A stretch of DNA of 64,000 nt, taken from Flavobacterium luteum. GTDB lineage: Bacteria; Bacteroidota; Bacteroidia; Flavobacteriales; Flavobacteriaceae. The stretch lies in the NCBI RefSeq assembly GCF_008806775.1, contig NZ_WAEM01000001.1, positions 372,001-436,000 on the forward strand, given 5' to 3'. Below are positions 34,789-43,569 of this stretch, one piece after another; position 1 is the stretch's first letter; every line of letters starts with the position of its first letter. A program made the position numbers and the translations under genes. The notes under the pieces were generated by a model that was given only the letters and a program-made list of their open reading frames with translations, was not told the DNA's origin and did no database searches.

Positions 34789-35619
34789 TTAATTAGAAAG
34801 AATTTTTTTCGTTTTCAATAAATCATTTATAGCAATTCTTAAAAAATTAGGGATTAAAGTTTCGTTAGTTTTGTAAATTTTTTCATCATCCAATAAATCC
34901 TCTAGCATGTTTCTGAATTTTCTTTTCCCTTTCATCTTTTTGATTTTCTCTTTAGTAGTAGCATTTCTCAAATTAGCAATAAAGCTAATAGGATCAGCTT
35001 CTGGATGAAATTGCGTACCTACAAAATAATCGGTAAAACGAACCGCCATAATAGCTCGTTCGTATTGCACATGATCACGAATTTTTTCTAGTGAAATTAT
35101 TTTAGCTCCTTTCTTTGCAAAGACACTTAGTTTAGGTTGTACTACTTGATAATCACGAGAATCTATTCCGTAAAAAGGGTCTGCTAGGCCTTCAAATAAG
35201 GGGTCTTTAATTCCTTCTTTAGTTTTATGTATGGTCATTACCCCAAAAGAAGTATCATTACGTTTTGTAATTTCGGCTAATCCGAAATGTTTGCATGCCA
35301 TTTGAAAAGAATGACAAATAAATAAAACATGTTTTTTGACTTCGTTGTCTTTGTTCCAAGCCATTAATTCATCTATAAAAGCATAGTATTTCTTGTCCCA
35401 ATTTCCATCACCAATTAACGGGTTTCCTGGACCACCAGTTGAAATATAAATGTCGTATTCTTTTATATTTGGCAATTCCGATTTTCTTCTAACATCAAAA
35501 ATTTTAAAACTTACAATTCGATTAAACCTATTAATTATATCAATAATACAACGCATTCCTTGATTAGGTTCACCGTCATACATGTCTAAAATTGCGATTT
35601 TTATGGTTTGCTCACTCAT
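34789..35619 (-). CDS. Class I glutamine amidotransferase
   Basis: 276 residues with the GATase-1 triad: nucleophile Cys102 in VLFICHSFQMACKHFG, and His205/Glu207 in VGTQFHPEADP; oxyanion glycines in STGGPGNP. Releases ammonia from glutamine or, as in some relatives, hydrolyses a gamma-glutamyl bond. A C-terminal helical extension of about 65 residues (KEKIKKMKGKRKFRNMLEDL) is not part of the core. Sandwiched between two ligase genes, so it probably supplies ammonia to, or trims, their product. Confidence 0.88.
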   Translation of the reverse strand: MSEQTIKIAILDMYDGEPNQGMRCIIDIINRFNRIVSFKIFDVRRKSELPNIKEYDIYISTGGPGNPLIGDGNWDKKYYAFIDELMAWNKDNEVKKHVLFICHSFQMACKHFGLAEITKRNDTSFGVMTIHKTKEGIKDPLFEGLADPFYGIDSRDYQVVQPKLSVFAKKGAKIISLEKIRDHVQYERAIMAVRFTDYFVGTQFHPEADPISFIANLRNATTKEKIKKMKGKRKFRNMLEDLLDDEKIYKTNETLIPNFLRIAINDLLKTKKILSN

Positions 35620-35667
35620 GGTATTTATTTTTTAAAAGTAAATCATTAGCAAAGATAAAATATATTA

Positions 35668-36774
35668 TTACAACCCGTTAGTAAATTCACTAGTAATAAA
35701 ATCTACTACTTTAGAGAGGTCATTTGTTTTTTCAAAAACTGCTAATTGTTTATCTGCTCCGGTTCCTTCTTTCATAATTGTGTGCACATAATTAATTTGG
35801 TCTCGGCTTCCTAATTCATCTACTACATCATCAATAAATTCGAGCAATTCAATAATTAACATTTTAGTTTCTACTTCTTTTTGAAGACCAAAATCTATCA
35901 TATTTCCTTCTATCCCATATCGCGCTGCTCGAAATTTGTTCTCTTTTATTAATGCTAATCGGTAAATATTGAAACTCATGTTGTTTAAACTCAATTTGTA
36001 TAATTTTGCTACTATGGCTTGAATAATTGCTACAATACACATGGTTTCATCAACAGTTAAACTCATATCACAAATACGAAACTCAATCGTATCATAAAAA
36101 GGATGCAAGCGCAAATCCCACCAAATTTTCTTAGGATTATCGATACAATTTGTCTTCACAAGAGTTTCCAAATAATTATCATAGGAACTAACAGAATCAA
36201 AATATTCGGGCAATCCCGTTCTTGGAAACTTATCAAAAACTTTAGTTCTAAAAGATTTATAGCCAGTTTTGCGTCCTTCCCAAAAAGGAGAATTAGTTGA
36301 TAATGCAAAAATATGCGGTAAAAAATAACAGGCTTGGTTCATTAATTGCAGCCCAATTTCTCTATTTTCTATACCAACATGACAATGCATACCAAAAATT
36401 AAATTGGAGCGTGCCGCATCTTGCAACTCATTAACAATGTTATGATAACGCGGATCGTCGGTAATTGGTTGGTCTTGCCAGCGAGAAAAAGGATGCGTTC
36501 CTGCACCACCAACAACTAAGTCTTGCTTTTGGGCTAATTCTAAGATTTTACTTCTTAATATTTTAATTTCATTTGTAGCCTCTTGAACATTATTACAAAT
36601 ATTGGTGCCCACTTCAACTACAGATTGATGCATTTCGGCTTTTACTTGTTCATGTAAAATTGTTTTCGCACCATCGACAATTTTGGATAAATGAGAACGT
36701 AAATCTCTTGTATCAGGATCAATTATTTGGTATTCTTCTTCAACTCCTAGAGTAAAAACGGGTAGTTTTTTCAT
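35668..36774 (-). CDS. GCS2-family carboxylate-amine ligase (YbdK-like)
   Basis: 368 residues of the glutamate-cysteine ligase type 2 family: FTLGVEEEYQIIDPDTRDLR at the N-terminus (acidic metal ligands EEE), MHQSVVEVGTNIC, FGMHCHVGIENREIG, and WWDLRLHPFYDTIEFRICDM. Such enzymes make gamma-glutamyl or other amide bonds using ATP and a glutamine-synthetase-like fold; most members are not true GshA. Here it is embedded in an operon with two ATP-grasps and an amidotransferase. Substrate unknown. Confidence 0.9.
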   Translation of the reverse strand: MKKLPVFTLGVEEEYQIIDPDTRDLRSHLSKIVDGAKTILHEQVKAEMHQSVVEVGTNICNNVQEATNEIKILRSKILELAQKQDLVVGGAGTHPFSRWQDQPITDDPRYHNIVNELQDAARSNLIFGMHCHVGIENREIGLQLMNQACYFLPHIFALSTNSPFWEGRKTGYKSFRTKVFDKFPRTGLPEYFDSVSSYDNYLETLVKTNCIDNPKKIWWDLRLHPFYDTIEFRICDMSLTVDETMCIVAIIQAIVAKLYKLSLNNMSFNIYRLALIKENKFRAARYGIEGNMIDFGLQKEVETKMLIIELLEFIDDVVDELGSRDQINYVHTIMKEGTGADKQLAVFEKTNDLSKVVDFITSEFTNGL

Positions 36775-36790
36775 AAAAAGACTGGATTAT

Positions 36791-37738
36791 TTATTTTTCT
36801 GAAGCGGCATCTTTAATAAAAGTTCCCCAAGTTAAATTCATTTTTCCAGGTTTTTGCTTTTTTGCTGCTGCAATGGCCATTTTAGCAGCTTCCTCTACAA
36901 CCCACTCAAAATTTTCTGCTCCTACTGAAGTTAATTCGGCATCAGGAGCTGGATTTCCAAAATCAATTGCATACGGTATTCCGTCACGAACGGCAAACTC
37001 TACCGTATTAAAGTCATACCCTAATCCTTTGCAAAGTCTTAGTGTATAGTCTTTTATAGTGGCTAAAAGCTTTTTATCTACTGGAGGGCCATCAATTACA
37101 TAACGTAAATGATGAGGGTTTCTTGGTTCGTATTGCATTATTTTAACTGCTTTGCAACCCAAACAATACACTCTAAAATATTCTGTAAAGACAATTTCTT
37201 CCTGAAGCATCATAACGAGTTGTCCCGTTTCTTTATGAACATCCCAAAATTCATCTCTATTTTCTAACCGATACACATTTTTCCAGCCACCACCAGCATA
37301 AGGTTTCATATAAGCAGGAAAACCTATATAATCGAAAATAGATTCCCAATCCATTGGGTATTTTAAATTTCTGAATGATTTTCCAGTTGTATCCGTAGGA
37401 TGTTCTGCTGATGGAAGAATTACAGTATTTGGAATTGGAACGCCTAGAGTATCCGCTAAAGCATTATTGAAAAATTTATCATCAGCACTCCACCAAAAAG
37501 GATTGTTAATTACGTTCGTATCTGTTAGCGCAGCATTCTTTAAATAGGCACGATAAAAAGGAACATCTTGAGAAATTCTATCAATAATAACAGCGTATTC
37601 TCCGTCTTTATTTTGAATAACCTTATCAATACTTACTGCTTCAGCTATAATTCCTTTTTCATTTTTTGAATTTACTCTGTCTATAAACGCTTGTGGAAAA
37701 GTATCTTCCATTCCGAATAATATTCCAATTTTTTTCAT
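36791..37738 (-). CDS. ATP-grasp ligase
   Basis: 315 residues with a recognisable ATP-grasp layout: N-terminal alpha/beta (MKKIGILFGMEDTFPQAF), LADTLGVPIPNTVILPS, the ATP-binding PAYMKPYAGGGWKNVYRL, MMLQEEIVFTEYFRVYCLG with the conserved Glu/Arg, and the Mg-binding end FNTVEFAVRDGIPYAIDFGN. Catalyses ATP-dependent carboxylate-amine or carboxylate-thiol ligation through an acylphosphate. Seventeen bases upstream of the GCS2 gene; part of the same transcript. Confidence 0.9.
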   Translation of the reverse strand: MKKIGILFGMEDTFPQAFIDRVNSKNEKGIIAEAVSIDKVIQNKDGEYAVIIDRISQDVPFYRAYLKNAALTDTNVINNPFWWSADDKFFNNALADTLGVPIPNTVILPSAEHPTDTTGKSFRNLKYPMDWESIFDYIGFPAYMKPYAGGGWKNVYRLENRDEFWDVHKETGQLVMMLQEEIVFTEYFRVYCLGCKAVKIMQYEPRNPHHLRYVIDGPPVDKKLLATIKDYTLRLCKGLGYDFNTVEFAVRDGIPYAIDFGNPAPDAELTSVGAENFEWVVEEAAKMAIAAAKKQKPGKMNLTWGTFIKDAASEK

Positions 37739-37768
37739 TTGAGTATATTTTTAAAATTTGATTATTGT

Positions 37769-38479
37769 TTAAAATTTAATTCGTGATAAATAATGAGGAA
37801 ACATTTCTTTCCAAACGGGCCAATCGTGTTCTCTGTCCTGCCTTATGTCTAGCCAATGGTGAATGTTTCTATCACTAATTACTTTACTTAGCTTTAGATT
37901 TGCATCAAAACAAATATCCCAATTTGATGTACCTAAAACAATATCCATATTCCATAATTCGTTATCGTTTAGACCATAGAGATAGTCTTCTGGACTGTTG
38001 TAAAAAACATCATCATTATGAAAACCGTCCATAAAATTTTTTATACTAAAAGCTCCACCCATTGAAAACATGTGGCTCACATATCCTGGATGCCTAAAAG
38101 CGAAATTAGCTGCGTGATAACCTCCAAAGCTACATCCAGCAAGAGCAACTTTTCCTGACCAAGTATTATTTTTTACTCGCTCTACAATTTCGTGGCAAAT
38201 CATTTTATCGTACCAAACATGATTTTGAATGCGATGCACTGGATAAATGTTTTTATTATAAAAACTATCTTTATCGATACTGTCTGGACAAAATATTTGT
38301 ATTAATCCTTGTTCTATATACCATCTAGCAGATTCAATTAACCCCATGTCTTTATTTTCATGAAAACTTCCCATAGAGGTTGGAAAAAGAATAACTGGAT
38401 ACCCCGCATGACCAAAAACGAGCATTTCTATTTCTCTACTTAAATTTGGGGAATACCATTTGAAATATTCTTCTTTCAT
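37769..38479 (-). CDS. Alpha/beta-hydrolase, esterase family
   Basis: 236 residues, esterase-D-like fold. Nucleophile Ser117 in the elbow ALAGCSFGGYHAANFA; oxyanion-side segment VILFPTSMGSFHENKD; a late His in RQDREHDWPVWKEMF completes the triad. First gene of the operon with the amide ligases, suggesting it hydrolyses or transfers an acyl group of the cluster product. No signal peptide, so cytoplasmic. Confidence 0.9.
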   Translation of the reverse strand: MKEEYFKWYSPNLSREIEMLVFGHAGYPVILFPTSMGSFHENKDMGLIESARWYIEQGLIQIFCPDSIDKDSFYNKNIYPVHRIQNHVWYDKMICHEIVERVKNNTWSGKVALAGCSFGGYHAANFAFRHPGYVSHMFSMGGAFSIKNFMDGFHNDDVFYNSPEDYLYGLNDNELWNMDIVLGTSNWDICFDANLKLSKVISDRNIHHWLDIRQDREHDWPVWKEMFPHYLSRIKF

Positions 38480-38616
38480 ATTGTTTTAAACTTTTAGCAA
38501 TTATAATTAAAAAAGTGAAACAAAAAACATTAAGTTAGTTTTACAAATCAAAGTATTTTTAATAAAAATAGACTTAGATGCGGTTTATTTCGTGCAGAAT
38601 ATTTATGATATAGCGG

Positions 38617-39009
38617 CTATTTATCAAATAATTGCACTTGACTTTTAAATCTCTCGATAAGCATTCCCATCATTCTTTTATTTAGGCTGGATGAGTTTTT
38701 TATGTATTTAGCATATTCTTCGGTTGTAAAAAGTCCAATAATCATTCCTTTTAAAGCATTTCTATACTTAATGTCTTTTTGAATGGCATTTTCAATTATC
38801 AAAAGTTTTTTTTCTGATGACTTGGTCTTAAAATCGATTTTGCTTTTGTTAATGTAATTTATAAAAGACATAACAAATAAATCGTTTTGTAACTTTAAAA
38901 TTGGGCGAAGTACTTGGTTTTGAAATGCTTCGTCGGCAGATGAGGATGATGTAACGACACCAATAGATTCCCCTCTAAACGTATTCAGCAATAAATCTCT
39001 TTGTATCAT
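38617..39009 (-). CDS. Conserved flavobacterial protein of unknown function
   Basis: 130 residues from the ATG at 39009 (MIQRDLLLNTFRGESIGVVT); a 28-codon upstream extension is open but overlaps the promoter region of the divergent thioesterase. All-helical appearance, with KLLIIENAIQKDIKYRNALKG and SSLNKRMMGMLIERFKSQ. Relatives are sometimes labelled glyoxalase by my recollection, but no VOC metal-site pattern is seen, so I do not adopt that name. Confidence 0.75.
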   Translation of the reverse strand: MIQRDLLLNTFRGESIGVVTSSSSADEAFQNQVLRPILKLQNDLFVMSFINYINKSKIDFKTKSSEKKLLIIENAIQKDIKYRNALKGMIIGLFTTEEYAKYIKNSSSLNKRMMGMLIERFKSQVQLFDK

Positions 39010-39081
39010 ACTTTTTTGTTTTAAAATTAAAGAAAAATGCAATATAAATTTGATTATTTTTACATTTAACAAAAAGAAAAT

Positions 39082-39471
39082 ATGCGATTTCATACAAGAA
39101 AATGGGTAAAACCCGAAGATTTAAATCCCAATGGTACCTTATTTGGAGGTAAACTTTTAGCTTGGTTAGATGAAGAATTGGCTTTATATACCATTATTCA
39201 ACTAGAAAATTCCAGAATAGTTACCAAACACATGTCCGAAATTAATTTTAGAAGCTCAGCAAGACAAGGCGATATAATAGAAATTGGAATTGATGTAGTT
39301 AAGTTTGGTACTACATCACTTATTCTAAAATCAGAAGCAAGGAATATGATGACTCGAGAAACCATTATTACCATTGATACCACAACTTTGGTTTCTTTAG
39401 ATGAAAACGGTAAGCCTAAACCTCATGGTAAAACAGAAATTGAATATATAAAAGACCGTTTAGAAGATTAA
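39082..39471 (+). CDS. Acyl-CoA thioesterase (hotdog fold)
   Basis: 129 residues, single-hotdog YciA/BACH type. DLNPNGTLFGGKLLAWLDEELA contains the conserved N-x-x-G-x-x-F-G-G catalytic motif with Asp in the following helix; SEINFRSSARQGDIIEIGID is the second conserved strand. Hydrolyses acyl-CoA to free acid and CoA; chain-length preference unknown. Confidence 0.9.
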   Translation: MRFHTRKWVKPEDLNPNGTLFGGKLLAWLDEELALYTIIQLENSRIVTKHMSEINFRSSARQGDIIEIGIDVVKFGTTSLILKSEARNMMTRETIITIDTTTLVSLDENGKPKPHGKTEIEYIKDRLED

Positions 39472-39491
39472 AAAATACTTCATCTGAAATT

Positions 39492-40766
39492 TTAGATTTC
39501 TGACATTTTTTGTTCTGAAGCACTATTTTCAGTTGGCATTTCAAAAATTTCTAAATCAAAATAAGTAATTGATGCAAAAATATGATCGAAAATATCAGCC
39601 ATAATGTATTCATAATTTTCAAAACGTTTGTCTTTTGTAAAAGTATAGATTTCTAAAGGAATGCCATGAGCTGTAGGTTGTAATTGCCTGCAAATTAGAA
39701 TCATATCTTTATTAAGGCTGGGGTAATGATTAAGATATTCAGTTATGTATTTTCTAAACAGTCCAAAATTGGTTAAGTTTCGTCCGTTTATGGCTAACGA
39801 TTTATCGATGTTGTTTTGGGTATTGTATTTTTCTATTTCTTTTTGTCGAGTATCGATATAGGAACTGATGATTTGTATTTTTTTTAATTGTTCCAATTCG
39901 CTTTCCCGTAAAAATCGGATGCTTTTTGCTTTTACTAATAGATGTCTTTTTATTCTTCTGCCATCAGAATTGAGCATGCCTCGCCAATTTCTAAATGAAT
40001 CAGAAATCATACTATATGTAGGAATTGTAGTGGTCGTATTGTCGAAGTTTCTAACTTTAACAGTAGCTAAGTTAATTTCAATTACATCACCATCAGCACC
40101 AAATTTATCGAAGGTAATCCAATCACCAATTCGAACCATATCGTTTAAAGAAACTTGAACACTAGCGACAAATCCGAGTATAGTATCTCTAAAAATTAAA
40201 ATTACAATCGCTGAAACCGCTCCAAGAGTAGTAAATAATGTATTAGGCTTAATTTCAAATATTTCTGATATAATAACTGTAATTCCAATCATCCAAAGTA
40301 CAATCATAATGACTTGAATGAAGCTGTCTATTGGCTTATCACTATAAGCAAGGATATGTTTAAGATAATCTCTAAAAGCATTAAATATGGTTCTGATGAT
40401 CCATAAAATAAGTAAAACTATATAAATACCAACCAGTTTGCCGAAAATGGATTCCCAATAAACATAATTATTTAAAATTATTGGAACTGATTTATTTATA
40501 AATAATAGCGGAATAAGATGCGAAATGTATTTTGTAGTTTTATTTGATATCAATAAGTCATCAAACTTGGTTTTAGTTTTTCGTGCAATGATTTCCATTA
40601 ATTGAACTAAAATAAATCGAAATACTAAAAAAATGATATAAGATATAAAACAAAGAATAGTAATGTTGATAAACAAACTCAAATAGGAAGCTATGGTATC
40701 ATGTAATCCCCATTTTCTTAATAAAGGATAACACCAATCAAATAATTGATTTAAAAACTTATTCAT
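39492..40766 (-). CDS. MscS-type mechanosensitive channel (YbdG-like)
   Basis: 424 residues: five hydrophobic helices in the first 200 residues, the pore helix and beta domain typical of MscS (LFTTLGAVSAIVILIFRDTI, then GFVASVQVSLNDMVRIGDWI and VRNFDNTTTTIPTYSMISDS), and a cytoplasmic alpha/beta tail as in YbdG. Opens under membrane tension to release osmolytes. Overlaps by 8 bp the upstream DUF3817 gene. Confidence 0.92.
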   Translation of the reverse strand: MNKFLNQLFDWCYPLLRKWGLHDTIASYLSLFINITILCFISYIIFLVFRFILVQLMEIIARKTKTKFDDLLISNKTTKYISHLIPLLFINKSVPIILNNYVYWESIFGKLVGIYIVLLILWIIRTIFNAFRDYLKHILAYSDKPIDSFIQVIMIVLWMIGITVIISEIFEIKPNTLFTTLGAVSAIVILIFRDTILGFVASVQVSLNDMVRIGDWITFDKFGADGDVIEINLATVKVRNFDNTTTTIPTYSMISDSFRNWRGMLNSDGRRIKRHLLVKAKSIRFLRESELEQLKKIQIISSYIDTRQKEIEKYNTQNNIDKSLAINGRNLTNFGLFRKYITEYLNHYPSLNKDMILICRQLQPTAHGIPLEIYTFTKDKRFENYEYIMADIFDHIFASITYFDLEIFEMPTENSASEQKMSEI

Positions 40767-41037
40767 TTCTTAGGTATTTCTTTTCCATGTAGAAAGTCCC
40801 AAAAGGTATAATAGATGCCAAACAAATAGCAGCTGATTTTTTATAACTCCAACTTCTTTCAAAAGTTAGCATAATTGCAAGTATAATATATCCAACAAAA
40901 AGTAGGCCATGAGCCATTCCTATAACTTTTACATAAATGGGTTGACTCAAAATATATTTCATTGGCATGGCGAAGAAAAATAAAAGTATCAACGAAACTC
41001 CTTCTAATAGTGCAATAATTTTGAAAAATTTAATCAT
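40759..41037 (-). CDS. DUF3817 family integral membrane protein
   Basis: 92 residues with three hydrophobic helices and the family-type EGVSLILLFFFAMPMKY, GMAHGLLFVGYIILAIM and a terminal PFGTFYMEKK. Function unknown. Its 3' end overlaps the MscS gene by 8 bp, indicating cotranscription. Confidence 0.88.
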   Translation of the reverse strand: MIKFFKIIALLEGVSLILLFFFAMPMKYILSQPIYVKVIGMAHGLLFVGYIILAIMLTFERSWSYKKSAAICLASIIPFGTFYMEKKYLRNE

Positions 41038-41141
41038 GTTCTTTTAGTTTTTGATTTAAGTAAATGTATATTTTAAAAAAACTGTTTTTTTAACCTTGCA
41101 AAATTAGTTATTATCATTCGTTTTTGATGGATAAAGTAGCT

Positions 41142-41149
41142 TACTTTTG
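41142..41149 (+). promoter_or_regulatory. -7 promoter element of the DUF6155 gene
   Basis: TACTTTTG, 18 bp before the ATG at 41167, with TTTG at 41123-41126 as a possible -33 element (15-bp spacing, slightly short). Confidence 0.55.
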
Positions 41150-41166
41150 TTTTATATTAACAAATA

Positions 41167-41682
41167 ATGAGCAAACGAGATTTAAAAAAATATTTGACAG
41201 AATTAAACAAAGAACAACTTGAAGAGCAAATTCTGGAGTTGTATGATAAGTTTGCGAACGTAAAAGTATATTATGACTTTGTTTTTAATCCAAATGAAAA
41301 AAAATTAGTTCAAGAAGCCAAACTCAAAATTTCTAACGAATATTTTCCTATAAGGGGCAAAAGGGCAAAATTAAGACGTTCTATTTCTCAAAAATACATC
41401 AAACATTTCATCCTTCTTGGTGTAGATTCTTTTATTGTTGCCGATTTAATGCTGTATACTATTGAAATTGCTCAAACATATACCTCAGAGAAAATAATAA
41501 AGCAAGAATTGTTTTTTAAAAGCATGCTCAATTCTTTTGAACAAGCGATTAGTTTTATGATTGAAAAAAATATTCTTTACGAATTTCAATCTAGAGCAAA
41601 CACCATTAGAGACCATGCCATTTCACAAAATTGGTCAAATAATTACGAATTCAACGCTATTTTAGAACGCTTAGAATATTAA
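41167..41682 (+). CDS. DUF6155 family protein
   Basis: 171 residues, helical and charged: MSKRDLKKYLTELNKEQLEE, KVYYDFVFNPNEKKLVQEA, KISNEYFPIRGKRAKLRR. This pattern fits the DUF6155 group, whose function is unknown. No signal peptide or catalytic motif. Its own promoter element precedes it. Confidence 0.8.
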   Translation: MSKRDLKKYLTELNKEQLEEQILELYDKFANVKVYYDFVFNPNEKKLVQEAKLKISNEYFPIRGKRAKLRRSISQKYIKHFILLGVDSFIVADLMLYTIEIAQTYTSEKIIKQELFFKSMLNSFEQAISFMIEKNILYEFQSRANTIRDHAISQNWSNNYEFNAILERLEY

Positions 41683-41740
41683 TTTTTAGAATTCAAATCA
41701 AATACATTTATTTTAACATAGAATAACTCTTTTTTAGGTG

Positions 41741-41748
41741 TACTTTTG
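41741..41748 (+). promoter_or_regulatory. -7 promoter element of the helicase gene
   Basis: TACTTTTG matches TAnnTTTG, 20 bp before the ATG at 41769. Confidence 0.5.
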
Positions 41749-41768
41749 CAAAAATTCTAAAAGTATAT

Positions 41769-43295
41769 ATGTCTCAAAAAGATTTTGATCTTGAAGTAGA
41801 AGAAAAAAAAGAGCTTTATGGTTACCAAAAAGGTGACATTAATGCTATTTTTGAGCGTTTAGACAATTCGCCAAGTAACTTCCATTTATTGTATCAATTA
41901 CCTACTGGTGGAGGAAAAACAGTTATATTTTCAGAAATTGTTAGACGGTATTTGTCTAAACACGATAAGAAAGTAGTGGTACTTACACATCGAATAGAAC
42001 TTTGTAAGCAAACTTCAAAAATGCTTAAAACTTTTGATGTAAAAAATAAAATCATTAATAGTAAAGTAAAAGAGCTTCCCGATCAAAACGATTACTCCTG
42101 TTTTGTTGCCATGGTAGAAACTTTGAAAAACCGTATCAATGATGAGAAATTACATTTAGACAACGTTGGTTTGGTTATTATTGATGAAGCACATTACAAT
42201 TCATTTCGGAAATTATTAAGCTCTTTTAAAAATGCCTTTATACTTGGTGTAACAGCCACACCTTTGAGTTCGAATATAAAGTTACCAATGAACCAAAATT
42301 ATGATGAATTGGTAGTAGGAGATACCATCTCTTCATTAATAAATAATGGTTTCTTAGCAAAAGCAATAACCTATAGTTATGATGTAGGATTAACGTCATT
42401 AAAAGTTGGTATTAATGGTGATTATACTGTAAAATCTTCAGATGATTTATATTCTAATATGGCCATGCAAGAAAAATTATTGCATGCGTATACTGAGAAA
42501 TCTTTAGGAAAAAAGACATTAATATTCAATAACGGGATAAACACTTCGCTCTATGTTTATGAAACATTTAGAGAAGCTGGATATCCGATACGACATTTAG
42601 ACAATACGAGTAATCCTGAAGATCGAAGAGAAATATTAGCTTGGTTTAAAAAAACACCTGATGCGATTTTAACTTCTGTTGGAATATTAACAACAGGATT
42701 TGATGAGCCCACAGTAGAAACTATTATTTTAAATCGCGCAACAAAATCGCTTACTTTATATTATCAGATGATAGGTCGTGGTTCTAGAAAATTACCTAAT
42801 AAAGATACCTTTATAGTTATAGATTTAGGAAATAATGCGGCAAGATTTGGATTGTGGAGCGAACCTGTAGATTGGCAACATATTTTTAAATCTCCCGAAT
42901 TTTATTTAGAAAACCTAAGAGATGATGCTGAAATAGAACTCTATTTTAAATACCAAATGCCTCCTGAATTGCGAGCTAAATTTAGCAAGACTAAAGTGGT
43001 TACTTTTGACGTTGATGAAGAACATAAAATTGTTATAGCGCAAAATCTTAGATCTAAAGTAGTGATAGAGAAATCTTTAGAGCAACATGCAGCAATGTGT
43101 GTTGATAATACCGAAGAACTTTATGAAGCTAAACAATTAGCAAAAGAGCTTCACGACGATATAGAATGCAGGATGAAACGCTATGCAAAATGTTTAAGTC
43201 ATTGCAGCAAAAATTATCGCGAATGGCTTATAGAAGATTACAAATTAAAATTAACGTTACTTATTGGAAAAAAAATTAGAGAAAACATGTTCTAA
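41769..43295 (+). CDS. DEAD/DEAH-box superfamily 2 helicase
   Basis: 508 residues with the SF2 motifs in order: Q-like YGYQKGDI, motif I LPTGGGKTVIF, Ia VVLTHRIELC, II VIIDEAHYNS, III GVTATPLSS, V ILTTGFDEPTVE, VI YYQMIGRGSRKL. ATP-dependent nucleic-acid translocase. The C-terminal 130 residues (KYQMPPELRAKFSK onward, with four Cys in ECRMKRYAKCLSHCS and AMC) are outside the core. Substrate unknown. Confidence 0.92.
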   Translation: MSQKDFDLEVEEKKELYGYQKGDINAIFERLDNSPSNFHLLYQLPTGGGKTVIFSEIVRRYLSKHDKKVVVLTHRIELCKQTSKMLKTFDVKNKIINSKVKELPDQNDYSCFVAMVETLKNRINDEKLHLDNVGLVIIDEAHYNSFRKLLSSFKNAFILGVTATPLSSNIKLPMNQNYDELVVGDTISSLINNGFLAKAITYSYDVGLTSLKVGINGDYTVKSSDDLYSNMAMQEKLLHAYTEKSLGKKTLIFNNGINTSLYVYETFREAGYPIRHLDNTSNPEDRREILAWFKKTPDAILTSVGILTTGFDEPTVETIILNRATKSLTLYYQMIGRGSRKLPNKDTFIVIDLGNNAARFGLWSEPVDWQHIFKSPEFYLENLRDDAEIELYFKYQMPPELRAKFSKTKVVTFDVDEEHKIVIAQNLRSKVVIEKSLEQHAAMCVDNTEELYEAKQLAKELHDDIECRMKRYAKCLSHCSKNYREWLIEDYKLKLTLLIGKKIRENMF

Positions 43296-43319
43296 TTTTA
43301 ATTTTATTAAATCTTCAAC

Positions 43320-43416
43320 TCGATGAAATACATCATTTTATCGATGTATTTACCACATTTTTTTTAACCCTTTTTTTGCAATCACTTTTAGTATCACTAA
43401 ACGTGTATTTCATCGA
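43320..43416. promoter_or_regulatory. Candidate operator cluster upstream of the pel-like operon
   Basis: TCGATGAAATACATCAT (43320-43336) is followed by GATGTATTT (43343-43351), forming a 9-bp dyad with AAATACATC (43326-43334). The reverse complement of the first 13 bases recurs exactly at 43404-43416. The 17-bp word recurs with one mismatch at 55419-55435. Confidence 0.6.
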
Positions 43417-43476
43417 CTTTATCAGTATTTACGACAGATTTCAAGGTTTTTCTTTTTTTATTGAATAAAGTCAAAA

Positions 43477-43484
43477 TATCTTTG
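43477..43484 (+). promoter_or_regulatory. -7 promoter element of the pel-like operon
   Basis: TATCTTTG is a full TAnnTTTG match, 86 bp before the PelF-like start; the expected -33 position is T-rich (around 43453-43463). The candidate operators lie 60-160 bp upstream. Confidence 0.6.
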
Positions 43485-43569
43485 CTACAGTAACGAATAT
43501 AAAATCAGTGTAAAATACAATTTAACACTAATAAAAAATATTGGTTTAGGAATACAAAGAACAAACTTT

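Noticed and set aside
41769..43295. Helicase considered as part of a defence island with the hsdM remnant
   Set aside because: It is 10 kb away, flanked by ordinary genes, with no nuclease or methyltransferase partner.
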